Origin: Prolixibacteraceae bacterium
GTDB taxonomy: Bacteria > Bacteroidota > Bacteroidia > Bacteroidales > Prolixibacteraceae
DNA: 24,270 nucleotides
Direction of reading: 5' to 3'
Assembly: GCA_023229575.1 (NCBI GenBank)
Contig: JALNYZ010000049.1
Span: 1 to 24,270 of the forward strand
Part shown: positions 8,836-16,392 of the stretch, piece after piece
How the letters are laid out: every line of letters begins with the position of its first letter
Numbering within the stretch: the stretch's first letter is position 1
Notes under the pieces: generated by a model
Told to the model about the DNA's origin: nothing
What the model saw: the letters and a program-made list of their open reading frames with translations, nothing else
Databases searched by the model: none
Position numbers and translations under genes: made by a program

Positions 8836-9648
8836 ATGGAATATTTTGATAATTTGGATGGCTTGAATGATTTTATTCAGACGTATTTCAGAAAAGGTAC
8901 TGCGACCAACAATTATTTTCTGGCAGATTCGTATTTAAAACACATCGAAAACAAAAAACTTGGTTATGTGGCCACGCAGGAAAATGCAGTGATGCTACTC
9001 GAAAAACATGATTTTTACCAGCTGTATTATTTCATCAATAATTTTGCCGCTGATTTGCCAATTCTTGATGACCGACCGGTTGTAATGGAAATAATTTACC
9101 GGGGGGAGAAAAATAAACCTATAACTATTATTAATTATTGGGCTAGCCTTGGGTTTAAACTTCATTTGACTCGCGACAACATGATAGCCAATATTGAAAA
9201 ACACTTGGAAGATAGCAACCCGGTTTATGAATTAAATTTAAAATATGCTGAAACCCGCACCGAACTGCTTTACATCGAAAACTTGCTTGCTACCACGCTT
9301 GACAAGTATACCGGGGATTTGCTGACCACAGATGACTTGAACCGGTTTCTTGAAAACAGGAACTTCATTTGTGCAACTTACAAGGGAGAACTTGCTGGAG
9401 TTCTGCAATTCGAAATAAAAAACAAAGTGATTTGGCTTGGACATATTGCCGTTGACGAACATTTCAGGGGAAAAGGCATTGCTAAAGAATTGGTTAAAAA
9501 ATATATTGCCGATAATTGCAGTGAAGGATATACAAGGTTTCAGTTGTGGGTTATTCAGGAAAATGTTGGTGCATTGAACCTTTATCGTAAATTTGGTTTT
9601 GTTTATGGTGGTAAAACAACAACTTCCATGCTTAAAATGAACAGTTAA
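8836..9648 (+). CDS. GNAT-family N-acyltransferase, probably a tandem GNAT
   Basis: The C-terminal domain (about 140-270) is a clear GNAT fold: WLGHIAVDEHFRGKGIAKELV holds the R-x-x-G-x-A acyl-CoA pyrophosphate-binding loop, followed by LWVIQENVGALNLYRKFGF, the usual motif-B helix. The N-terminal half has similar size and strand-helix spacing but no loop motif, so it may be a degenerate second GNAT unit. I use the ATG at 8836; a TTG at 8815 overlapping the preceding stop would add seven residues. It lies between the ligase and its carrier protein, so it may transfer the activated acyl or aminoacyl group to a sugar amine. That role is inferred from position. Confidence 0.8.
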   Translation: MEYFDNLDGLNDFIQTYFRKGTATNNYFLADSYLKHIENKKLGYVATQENAVMLLEKHDFYQLYYFINNFAADLPILDDRPVVMEIIYRGEKNKPITIINYWASLGFKLHLTRDNMIANIEKHLEDSNPVYELNLKYAETRTELLYIENLLATTLDKYTGDLLTTDDLNRFLENRNFICATYKGELAGVLQFEIKNKVIWLGHIAVDEHFRGKGIAKELVKKYIADNCSEGYTRFQLWVIQENVGALNLYRKFGFVYGGKTTTSMLKMNS

Positions 9649-9658
9649 GAAATATTTA

Positions 9659-9886
9659 ATGGAAAGACTATATGAAATTCTGGAGGGAATCAGACCCGAT
9701 GTCGATTTCAAATCAGAAAAAAAACTAATGGACGAAGGCATTCTTGATTCCTTTGACGTAGTTTCCATCATTTCAGAATTTAATGATGAATTTGGTATTG
9801 AGATTCGGGTCAATGAATTGGGACCATCCAATTTCAACAGTGTGGAAGCCATGAACACAATGGTAGAGCGATTATCGAAAAAATGA
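9659..9886 (+). CDS. Acyl carrier protein 1, DltC-like
   Basis: Phosphopantetheine-carrying protein of 75 residues. The attachment Ser31 sits in GILDSFDVVSII, and the sequence DEFGIEIRVNELGPSNFNSVEAM closely resembles DltC and other stand-alone carriers served by DltA-like ligases. It starts ten bases after the GNAT gene and ends seven bases before SDR1. Together with the DltA-like ligase it forms the loading module of the cassette. The acidic composition and four-helix pattern fit the family. A partner phosphopantetheinyl transferase is not in the window. Confidence 0.86.
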   Translation: MERLYEILEGIRPDVDFKSEKKLMDEGILDSFDVVSIISEFNDEFGIEIRVNELGPSNFNSVEAMNTMVERLSKK

Positions 9887-9893
9887 GAATGGT

Positions 9894-10646
9894 ATGATTA
9901 ATCCTTTAAGTCTTTCCGGTAAAAATATCATGGTTGTTGGCGCAGCATCCGAAACAGGATGGTCCATAGTGTCGGTTCTTCAACAATTGGGGGCAATGGT
10001 AATCATGATGGATAAGGAAAATGTTCAACAAGATGTATCAAATAATACCCTACCAGATGGCACAATAAGCTTAACATTTGACATCTATGATGTAGCTCTT
10101 ATCGAAGAACAGATAAGTGCTATCTATAAAAACCTTGGAGTTGTGCACGGCCTTGTCTATTGTGCAGGAATAGGGGGTGTGCGTCCCCTTGGCTTGACCA
10201 CCAATATATTTGCTACCGAAATGATGAATGCCAATTTTTTTGCATTCCTCGAATTTGTCCGTTGTGTAACAAAAAAAGGCAGGTTAGTGGCCGGAGGCAG
10301 TATCGTGGCGGTTTCATCGGTTAGTAGCATCAAAGGATTAAAATCAAAAATTGCCTACGCAGCATCGAAAGCAGCCGCTGATGCTGCCGTCAGATGCATG
10401 GCCGCCGAATTAAGCGAAAAGAGAATACGGGTTAACTCCATATTAAAAGGATGGGTAACATCGGATATGGGAAAAGATTTCATCGTAAATAATAGAAGCA
10501 TTGACCATGATAATGATTACAACCGACAATTGCTTGGAGCTATTAAACCGGAAGAGCTCGCCAATACAACTGCATTTTTGTTAAGTGATGCTGCTGTTTC
10601 AATTACCGGTACATCATTGCTACTGGATGGAGGTTATTCACTGTAA
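9894..10646 (+). CDS. Short-chain dehydrogenase/reductase (SDR1), FabG-like
   Basis: Classical SDR of 250 residues, probably a ketoreductase acting on a carrier-bound 3-oxoacyl group. Ser142, Tyr155 and Lys159 (VSS...YAASK) are intact. The nucleotide-binding motif is odd: Gly16-x3-Glu20-x-Gly22, where the middle glycine of GxxxGxG is replaced by Glu. The NAG motif is altered to CAG. The C-terminus SITGTSLLLDGGYSL is typical of FabG-like SDRs. It overlaps or abuts the next SDR, to which it is clearly paralogous (shared RPL, RCxTKK, AYAASK, RCxAxE blocks). The glycine replacement may weaken or change cofactor binding, so reduced or regulatory activity is possible. Confidence 0.85.
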   Translation: MINPLSLSGKNIMVVGAASETGWSIVSVLQQLGAMVIMMDKENVQQDVSNNTLPDGTISLTFDIYDVALIEEQISAIYKNLGVVHGLVYCAGIGGVRPLGLTTNIFATEMMNANFFAFLEFVRCVTKKGRLVAGGSIVAVSSVSSIKGLKSKIAYAASKAAADAAVRCMAAELSEKRIRVNSILKGWVTSDMGKDFIVNNRSIDHDNDYNRQLLGAIKPEELANTTAFLLSDAAVSITGTSLLLDGGYSL

Positions 10647-10660
10647 TGGAAGGGATCTAT

Positions 10661-11416
10661 ATGGCAGACTATTTAAACTTGACTAATAAGCGGATAATGA
10701 TTGCCGGTGTAGCAACTGGAATTGGGAAAACTACAGCCATCTTGCTGAGTGAATTAGGTGCGGATCTAATCTTGCTTGACATTAATGTAAAGGAATTGAA
10801 CGAAACCATGGCATTACTTAAACCCGGTCAGCACTTTTCATTTCCGGTTGATTTAAGTGATATCTTGAACATAGAAAAAAAGGTAAATGGAATTATTGAC
10901 ATTTCAGGTTCGCTGGATGGTTTTGTTTATTGTGTTGGAATCAGGAGCAGAAGGCCGCTCCGGATGATTACACCCAAGGTGCTAAGCGAGGTAATCAACC
11001 TTAATTTTGGCGCTTTTTTGGAACTAACCCGGTGCATCACCAAAAAAAATAATTTTAACAGTGAGTTGAGTATTGTTGGCATTTCCTCCATCGCAGCATC
11101 AAGGGGAGGCGCTGGAGTAACTGCATACGCCGCTTCGAAAGGAGCAATGGAAAGTGCTGTTCGTTGCCTGGCCAAAGAAATGGCACCTAAAAAGATAAGA
11201 ATAAATACAGTCGTTCCTGCCCAAACCAACACTCCTGCCTATACAGCCTTGCAGAACATGGCTGCTGCTGATGAAGATGCAATCCTGGCTCGACAATATC
11301 TCGGATTAGGTGAACCATTGGATGTTGCTAATGTCATTGCCTTTTTACTTAGTGCAAATTCCAGGTTGATAACTGGTTCTGCAATTCCTGTAGATGGTGG
11401 TTTTCTGACATCCTAA
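10661..11416 (+). CDS. Short-chain dehydrogenase/reductase (SDR2), FabG-like
   Basis: Second classical SDR and tandem paralogue of SDR1. The ATG at 10661 is preferred over the ATG at 10646, which overlaps the SDR1 stop. GGAAGGG lies eight bases before 10661, and this start puts the glycine motif at the same residue numbers as in SDR1. Numbered from it, Gly16-x3-Gly20-x-Gly22 is canonical, and Ser143, Tyr156, Lys160 form the catalytic set. The C-terminal RLITGSAIPVDGGFL is typical. It probably reduces a 3-oxoacyl-carrier intermediate. Two reductases beside one condensing enzyme suggest either two rounds of reduction or a pair of different stereochemistry. No dehydratase or enoyl reductase accompanies them. 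Confidence 0.86.
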   Translation: MADYLNLTNKRIMIAGVATGIGKTTAILLSELGADLILLDINVKELNETMALLKPGQHFSFPVDLSDILNIEKKVNGIIDISGSLDGFVYCVGIRSRRPLRMITPKVLSEVINLNFGAFLELTRCITKKNNFNSELSIVGISSIAASRGGAGVTAYAASKGAMESAVRCLAKEMAPKKIRINTVVPAQTNTPAYTALQNMAAADEDAILARQYLGLGEPLDVANVIAFLLSANSRLITGSAIPVDGGFLTS

Positions 11417-11449
11417 TACATTTCCAAATAAAATAAGGAGAAAAACAAA

Positions 11450-11668
11450 ATGACAAACGAAGAAAAAATCAGTTTGATTGAAGATGCCCTGGAAATTGAA
11501 CCGAGCACATTGAAACCGGAAACTTTGGTAGGCAATATTAGCGAATTGGATTCAATGGGAAAGTTAACACTTATTGTCTTATGCGACGATGAATTCAATA
11601 AAAAACTGACTGGAGAAAAGCTGAAAGAATTTAATACAGTCCAGGACATTCTCGATTTTATGGCTTAA
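11450..11668 (+). CDS. Acyl carrier protein 2
   Basis: Carrier protein of 72 residues with attachment Ser35 in ELDSMGKLTLI and the four-helix, acidic composition of the family. It has the best Shine-Dalgarno site in the cassette: AAGGAG at 11435-11440, nine bases before the ATG. This suggests higher translation than its neighbours, as is usual for carrier proteins. It is clearly different from ACP1 (DSMGKL versus DSFDVV around the serine), so the two probably serve different partners, one for loading and one for extension. Ten bases separate it from the hydrolase gene. Confidence 0.86.
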   Translation: MTNEEKISLIEDALEIEPSTLKPETLVGNISELDSMGKLTLIVLCDDEFNKKLTGEKLKEFNTVQDILDFMA

Positions 11669-11678
11669 TACAAACCTG

Positions 11679-12293
11679 ATGAATGTTATACAGGTTATAA
11701 ATGAAGTTTTTACATCAAATACCTATGTCATTTCCAATGATAATTCGGATTGGGTTTGGCTAATTGACATTGGAAATTTAATCGGGGTTTTAAATACTTT
11801 ATCTGAAAAGCAGCAAGTAAGAGGTGTTTTTATCACCCATCCACACTACGACCACATATACAGCATTAATCAATTGATAGAATTGTATCCTGATTGTCAG
11901 GTTTTTGCGTCTGCTCAAACTAGTGAAGGGTTGTATTCGGCAAAACTGAACCTGTCATTTTATCATGATTTCCCAATAGAATTTAAAGGCACGGATATCA
12001 AAGTTCTAAATGAGGGAGCAACAATCGAACTTTTCGATAAATATTATCTTGAAGCTATGAAGACTCCTGGACATCATTGGGGTTGTCTTTCATTCAGGAT
12101 TAATAATTATTTGTTCACAGGCGATTCCTATATTCCTAATTTTGAAGTGGTAACAAAATTAAAAGGAGGGAACAAGGAAGCAGCGCTGGAGAGTTTGGAC
12201 AGGTTGAAAAAAAATATTAAACAGGATACCATTATCTGTCCAGGTCATGGTAAGATGCAAACTATGCATGAGTTCTCAAATAAGGATAAATAA
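11679..12293 (+). CDS. Metallo-beta-lactamase-fold hydrolase
   Basis: Glyoxalase-II-like MBL fold with a full dinuclear metal site: His54, His56, Asp58, His59 (THPHYDH), His132 (TPGHHWG), Asp149 (FTGDSY) and His190 (CPGHGKM). Length (204 aa) is typical of the small thioesterase-like members. In carrier-protein pathways such proteins can hydrolyse acyl-thioesters, either to release product or to clear wrongly loaded carriers. That role fits here because the gene follows ACP2 directly and closes the cassette, but it is inference. It ends three bases before the next sugar transferase gene. Confidence 0.86.
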   Translation: MNVIQVINEVFTSNTYVISNDNSDWVWLIDIGNLIGVLNTLSEKQQVRGVFITHPHYDHIYSINQLIELYPDCQVFASAQTSEGLYSAKLNLSFYHDFPIEFKGTDIKVLNEGATIELFDKYYLEAMKTPGHHWGCLSFRINNYLFTGDSYIPNFEVVTKLKGGNKEAALESLDRLKKNIKQDTIICPGHGKMQTMHEFSNKDK

Positions 12294-12296
12294 GAC

Positions 12297-12893
12297 ATGG
12301 TATTAAAGAGGGTATTCGATTTATTTGCATCCTTCTTGGGATTGATCATTGCTTTCCCTGTGTTAGCAGTGATAGCCATTCTGATCGGAGTAAAAATGCC
12401 AGGCCCAGTGTTCTTCAAACAGATAAGGGTAGGCCAGCACGGCAAATTATTTACGATGGTAAAATTCCGTACCATGAAGATCAACCATGGTGGAAGTAGC
12501 ATTTCGGTTAGAGGCGAAAGCCGCATCACCCCACTGGGTGCAACTTTACGTAAATACAAGCTAGATGAATTGCCTGAACTTTGGAATGTATTAAAAGGCG
12601 ATATGAGTTTTGTTGGCCCGCGCCCCGATGTCCCCGGCTATGCCGATCAACTATTGGGAGAAGATAGTAAAATATTGCTGTTAAAACCCGGCATTACCGG
12701 CCCCGCCAGCTTAAAGTACGCCAACGAGGAAGAACTACTTGCACTGCAACCCGACCCTATTAGATACAACAACGAAGTGATATATCCCGATAAAGTTCGG
12801 ATTAACCTCGAATACCTCCACAATCAAAGTTTCAGCATGGATTTAAAAATTATTTTTTACACAATCCTTGGGAAAGAGTTTAAAGAAAATTGA
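12297..12893 (+). CDS. Undecaprenyl-phosphate sugar transferase (second copy)
   Basis: Short monotopic phosphoglycosyl transferase (198 aa): N-terminal membrane helix (about 3-33), FFKQIRVG, KFRTM, catalytic Asp90-Glu91 in KLDELPEL, GDMSFVGPRPD, and GITGPASLKYANEEEL. The C-terminal part differs from the PglC-like copy at 4903: it lacks the GWAQ.NGRN block, so the sugar specificity is probably different. It starts three bases after the MBL hydrolase. Why one locus should carry several initiating transferases is unclear; they may belong to different glycans or to exchanged cassettes. Confidence 0.87.
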   Translation: MVLKRVFDLFASFLGLIIAFPVLAVIAILIGVKMPGPVFFKQIRVGQHGKLFTMVKFRTMKINHGGSSISVRGESRITPLGATLRKYKLDELPELWNVLKGDMSFVGPRPDVPGYADQLLGEDSKILLLKPGITGPASLKYANEEELLALQPDPIRYNNEVIYPDKVRINLEYLHNQSFSMDLKIIFYTILGKEFKEN

Positions 12894-12953
12894 ATTAACC
12901 GTACGGTTACCTTTTATTCCAGTTGCTTCCCAACACATTTTTCCCATCAAGTT

Positions 12954-13709
12954 ATGCGTGCTTTGGTATCTTATTTAATCCTTCCATTATCACTGATTAC
13001 TTTATTAGTACTGGTTGCAATATTCTTAATCCTTAAAAAAAAGACCAAATGGGGAATACGGTTAGTAGTTTTTGCTATGGTAATTCTCTTATTGGTATCA
13101 ACTTCATTTCTCCCCGATGCTTTGGTCGTAAATCTTGAAGGCAAATTCACTTCTTGCAAGACTGATGAATTACAGGTTAAAGAAAATCTTCATATTCTTG
13201 TTCTTGGCGCCGGTTACACCAATGATGACAGGTTTCAGGCAAATGATCAACTGTCGGAAGAAGCTTTAGTGCGTTTGTCAGAAGGAATCAGAATCTTAAA
13301 TAAAACCAAGGGGAGTACCCTGGTTACTTCGGGCTGGAGTGGCCGGAGAGAAGATGTTCCACAGGCTGAGGTACTGGCAAAAACAGCTATTTTACTGGGT
13401 GTTGATTCCGCGCGGGTTGTAAAACAAATTCTTCCAGAAAACACCCGGATGGAAGCCACAGAATACAAACGATTGTTTGGCGATACCGCTCCCCTGGTGA
13501 TCGTCACCAGCGCCATCCACATGTACAGGGCCATGTACTGGTTTCAAAAGGCCGGATTAAATCCCATTCCTGCACCAACCTGCCATCTGGTCAAAAAAGG
13601 TAAAAAAAGTAGTCCCTGGTATTGGATTCCATCCTCAAATAACATCCGTAAGATGGAAAGTGCCATGCATGAATATGCCGGAATCGTCTGGGCACATTTT
13701 GAAAAATAA
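12954..13709 (+). CDS. YdcF/ElyC-family (DUF218) membrane protein, copy 1
   Basis: Two hydrophobic helices near the N-terminus (about 5-28 and 36-53) are followed by a DUF218 domain (about 75-245): LHILVLGAGYTNDDR, EALVRLSEGIRI, VTSGWSGRREDVPQAEVLA, NTRMEATEYKRLFG, VTSAIHMYRAMYWF. Family members such as SanA, ElyC and YdcF act at the envelope, and some affect lipid-carrier use or peptidoglycan integrity; the biochemical activity is unsettled. Length (251 aa) is normal. It follows the sugar transferase by 60 bases, a gap containing a 12-base palindrome. A second intact copy and a decayed third copy occur downstream, which is unusual for one locus. Confidence 0.85.
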   Translation: MRALVSYLILPLSLITLLVLVAIFLILKKKTKWGIRLVVFAMVILLLVSTSFLPDALVVNLEGKFTSCKTDELQVKENLHILVLGAGYTNDDRFQANDQLSEEALVRLSEGIRILNKTKGSTLVTSGWSGRREDVPQAEVLAKTAILLGVDSARVVKQILPENTRMEATEYKRLFGDTAPLVIVTSAIHMYRAMYWFQKAGLNPIPAPTCHLVKKGKKSSPWYWIPSSNNIRKMESAMHEYAGIVWAHFEK

Positions 13710-13877
13710 TCCTTCAGATAGCTTATTGACCAATTCCAACTATACCATAGGGATCAACTTTCTATTCAATAATATGGATGGGCTAAAACCAATACTAGAA
13801 AGATGTAAGTCCATAGTGGATAAACAAAAATAAAGACCCACCATAAATAGCAATCTAATTATTACCACAAAACTTCC

Positions 13878-15122
13878 ATGCATTCAGACTTAACCTCATT
13901 TATCCGATCTACTTTTCATGAGCCCAATGATTTCATTCCACTTCACGATCCCCGATTTATTGGCAACGAAAAGAAATATTTGAACGATTGTATCGATTCC
14001 AACTTTGTGTCCAGTGTTGGTGAGTTTGTTGGCCGTTTTGAGAAGCAGTGTGCCGAATACACAGGTTCAAAATTCGCCGTAGCAGCCATGAATGGCACTG
14101 CTGCATTGCACATTGCCTTGCAATTGGCGGGAGTCCAGAGGGAGGATGAGGTCATTACCCAGGCACTCACCTTTATAGCCACAACCAATGCCATCTCCTT
14201 TACTGGGGCCAAACCAGTTTTTGTAGATGTAGATCGAGAGACCATGGGTCTTTCCCCAACTGCCCTGGAAAACTGGCTACTGGAAAACGTCGAAATGAGG
14301 CCATTCTCCCCATCGCCCCCTCTCCCCACTCGTTCTGAGCGACGTCGAAACGTCACCCAATCGCCCCATCACCCACTCACCTCTGCCTCCTTATCCCCCT
14401 TCAACAAATACACTGGTAAGCGTATTGCTGCCTGCGTACCCATGCATACTTTCGGCCATCCTGTCAAAATGGAAGGACTGCTGGGGGTATGTGACAGATA
14501 CAACATTCCCTTGGTAGAGGATGCCGCAGAGAGCCTTGGGAGCACCTATAAAGGAAATCAAACCGGTACTTTTGGAAAACTTGGTATTCTTAGTTTCAAC
14601 GGGAACAAGATTATTACCACCGGTGGCGGTGGCATGATCCTGACAGATAATGAAGAACTGGCGAAACTGGCAAAACACTTAACTACACAAGCGAAAGTTC
14701 CGCATCAGTGGGAGTTTGTCCACGATCAAATTGGATACAACTACAGGCTTACCAATGTCAACGCAGCGATCGGCTGTGCACAAATGGAAAGTCTGGATTA
14801 CCTGCTTCAGTTAAAAAGGGAACTGGCAGAGAAATACAAGGAGTTTTTCAAAGACAGTGAATTTACTTTCTTTACTGAACCAACACATTGCCGATCCAAT
14901 TATTGGTTGAATGCCATTCTTACCAAAGATCGTAAACAGCGGGATGAGTTGTTGGAATACACCAACAAGAACGGTGTGATGACACGCCCAGTCTGGGAGT
15001 TGATGAACCGCCTGCCGATGTTTGCAGACTGTCAAACTGACAATTTAGAGAATTCAGTATGGTTTGCGGATAGGGTGGTCAATATTCCTAGCAGTGCCAT
15101 TGTGCCGGGATACAGAAAATAA
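13878..15122 (+). CDS. LegC-family PLP aminotransferase (DegT/DnrJ/EryC1/StrS) with an in-frame repeat insertion
   Basis: Transfers an amino group to the 4-keto position of a UDP-4-keto-6-deoxy sugar, as LegC and PglE do. It has the opening IPLHDPRFIGNEKKYLNDCI, GTAALHIALQLAG, DAAESLGSTYKG, and the PLP lysine Lys244 in SFNGNKIITTGGGG. The LegC-type end RVVNIPSS is present. Residues 142-174 are foreign to the family: a Pro/Ser/Arg-rich stretch encoded by a hairpin-centred repeat (14301-14399), inserted just before NKYTGKR where relatives have a short loop. The fold on both sides is intact, so activity may survive. Its expected partner dehydratase lies at 17338, now separated by an epimerase remnant, a YdcF gene and a TA pair. 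Confidence 0.87.
   Translation: MHSDLTSFIRSTFHEPNDFIPLHDPRFIGNEKKYLNDCIDSNFVSSVGEFVGRFEKQCAEYTGSKFAVAAMNGTAALHIALQLAGVQREDEVITQALTFIATTNAISFTGAKPVFVDVDRETMGLSPTALENWLLENVEMRPFSPSPPLPTRSERRRNVTQSPHHPLTSASLSPFNKYTGKRIAACVPMHTFGHPVKMEGLLGVCDRYNIPLVEDAAESLGSTYKGNQTGTFGKLGILSFNGNKIITTGGGGMILTDNEELAKLAKHLTTQAKVPHQWEFVHDQIGYNYRLTNVNAAIGCAQMESLDYLLQLKRELAEKYKEFFKDSEFTFFTEPTHCRSNYWLNAILTKDRKQRDELLEYTNKNGVMTRPVWELMNRLPMFADCQTDNLENSVWFADRVVNIPSSAIVPGYRK
14301..14399 (+). repeat. In-gene dispersed repeat, copy 1 (hairpin-centred)
   Basis: A pyrimidine-rich tract (CCCATCGCCCCCTCTCCCC) leads into a short hairpin at 14331-14352 with CGTT/AACG arms around GAGCGACGTCGA, followed by GTCACCCAATCGCCCC. The same order (C-rich tract, GAGCG hairpin, GTCRCCC) recurs inside the dehydratase gene and, around the hairpin only, at 23620. 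The host gene reads through it without a stop. The exact ends are estimated from where family-like protein sequence resumes. Confidence 0.7.
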
Positions 15123-15187
15123 ATTCCACTCGGGCATTTCCAGATAAAGCGATATGCCAATATGAGTACTAATATTTTAGCTTTTAA

Positions 15188-15403
15188 ATGATTTCCACCA
15201 ATTCGAAAAACAATCGTCTCATTCGCCTGACTGATGAACGAATTAGTCATATTTTTCATTTACCCTTGAACAGCTGGCGATTGAAAAAATTAACCGAATC
15301 CTACATCGTTTCAAACCGAAAGCTGAAGAATGCGTTTGGCATAGAAAGATTGCCGGTTACAGCAACTGAAGGGTTGCAAACAACATTAGAATCGTTTCGC
15401 TGA
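15188..15403 (+). pseudogene. C-terminal remnant of an NAD-dependent sugar epimerase/dehydratase
   Basis: The 71-residue frame ends with LKKLTESYIVSNRKLKNAFGIERLPVTATEGLQTTLESF. This resembles the last 50 or so residues of extended SDR sugar epimerases: the 'L..LT.S...' segment, then 'K.....G....P....EGL..T..SF'. The Rossmann domain and catalytic YxxxK are missing, and a stop lies just upstream of the ATG, so this is a truncated leftover rather than a working gene. The neighbouring aminotransferase ends 65 bases earlier. The identification rests on a C-terminal pattern only. Confidence 0.5.
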
Positions 15404-15423
15404 CTAGTTTATCTTTTTTTTTC

Positions 15424-15475
15424 AGCAACCCACCCCTCAGCGCCACAACCGCCGTGCGAAGTATCGGGACAAGCT
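15424..15475 (+). repeat. Fragment of the CCACCCCT dispersed repeat
   Basis: AACCCACCCCT is followed by a 26-base word (15436-15461) matched at 24 of 26 positions at 19596-19621, where it lies between two complete CCACCCCT hairpin units. This copy lacks the hairpin itself. It sits between the epimerase remnant and the second YdcF gene and suggests repeat-mediated rearrangement here. Confidence 0.6.
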
Positions 15476-15505
15476 GTGCTATAAATTTAAACAGTCTCTA
15501 AATCC

Positions 15506-16300
15506 ATGCCATTTCTTTCCCTCTTGCGTGAGCTCATCAAATCAATCCTCACACCCCTTCCCCTGCTTTGGCTCCTGTTGATAGCGGCATGCCTGTTCCA
15601 ATGGAGAGGCAAAAAGAAGATGGCCAGATTTTTATTGGGATTCTCTCTCCTTTGGTTCTTTCTGATCAGTACACCTTTTCTGCCCTACAGGCTCATGATA
15701 TCGCTCGAAAACCGGTATCCACCCATTCAGATTTCCGGAAAAACAGGTGAACGGATCACTTCCAAAGATACCATGGTCCACATCCTTGTACTCGGCAGCG
15801 GATACCAAACAGACGACCGGCTCTCCTATAGCGCACAGTTAAACAGTGCAGGTTTGGCCAGACTTGCAGAAGGGATCCGGCTACACCGTCTTCACCCCGG
15901 AAGCAAGTTGATCTTCTCGGGGTATAAAGGGAATCAACCTTTGCCACAAGCCGTGGTGATATCAATAGCAGCCAGGGAATTGGGCGTTGACAGTCTATTC
16001 ACAGCAACAATCACCGAACCCTGGAACACCAAATCTGAAGCGGCTGAATACTTCAAACGCTTTGGTACATCATACAAAATTTACCTCGTCACAGATGCTT
16101 CGCACATGCCCAGAGCCGTTAGACACTTTCGAAACGCAGGACTAAATCCCATTCCGTCACCTGCAAATTTTAATATCAGAAAGAATTCTCTATCCGGAAG
16201 TTATTTGAAGTATTTTCCTTCATCGGATAACATTCGTTTTATGGAAATTGTATTTCAGGAATATCTGGGTATGCTTTGGGCTAAGATGGGCGGGAACTAA
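15506..16300 (+). CDS. YdcF/ElyC-family (DUF218) membrane protein, copy 2
   Basis: Two predicted membrane helices (about 12-31 and 38-58, with a positive RGKKKMAR loop between) precede a DUF218 domain: VHILVLGSGYQTDDR, GLARLAEGIRLHRLHPGSKLIFSGYKG, NTKSEAAEYFKRFG, VTDASHMPRAVRHFRNAGL. Length (264 aa) is normal. It shares family motifs with the copy at 12954 but is much closer to the broken copy at 21045, including a 98-base identical block (15572-15669). The CDS is followed by purine-rich repeat DNA, and no terminator is close. An envelope role is inferred from the family. Confidence 0.85.
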   Translation: MPFLSLLRELIKSILTPLPLLWLLLIAACLFQWRGKKKMARFLLGFSLLWFFLISTPFLPYRLMISLENRYPPIQISGKTGERITSKDTMVHILVLGSGYQTDDRLSYSAQLNSAGLARLAEGIRLHRLHPGSKLIFSGYKGNQPLPQAVVISIAARELGVDSLFTATITEPWNTKSEAAEYFKRFGTSYKIYLVTDASHMPRAVRHFRNAGLNPIPSPANFNIRKNSLSGSYLKYFPSSDNIRFMEIVFQEYLGMLWAKMGGN

Positions 16301-16301
16301 A

Positions 16302-16392
16302 GGAAGGACAGAGATGACGGAAGGAAAGAAAGGACGGGGAGACGGGGAGACGGAGAGATAGAGATGACGGAGAGATGGAGGAACTGTGAAGA
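16302..16392 (+). repeat. Purine-rich short-period repeat
   Basis: Almost pure A/G DNA. From 16333 it resolves into an 8-base unit: GACGGGGA twice, then GACGGAGA, GATAGAGA and looser copies to about 16381. The complementary strand resembles the C-rich tracts that flank the hairpin repeats inside the aminotransferase and dehydratase genes. It occupies the first part of the 392-base gap between copy 2 of YdcF and the PIN TA pair; the rest holds a palindrome and a promoter. Confidence 0.7.

Noticed and set aside
9238..9858. Minus-strand open frame of 206 codons
   Set aside because: It lies antiparallel to the GNAT and ACP1 genes, both with clear family motifs, and its translation has no recognisable features.
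12897..12908. Terminator at the palindrome AACCGTACGGTT
   Set aside because: No loop of workable size and only a weak T-run several bases later; kept as a palindrome only.
13699..13833. Short plus-strand frame ending ILERCKSIVDKQK
   Set aside because: About 40 codons without family resemblance or a convincing start; could be a remnant but nothing supports it.
13943..14356. Minus-strand open frame of 137 codons
   Set aside because: Antisense to the conserved start of the aminotransferase; the translation is unstructured and partly from the inserted repeat.
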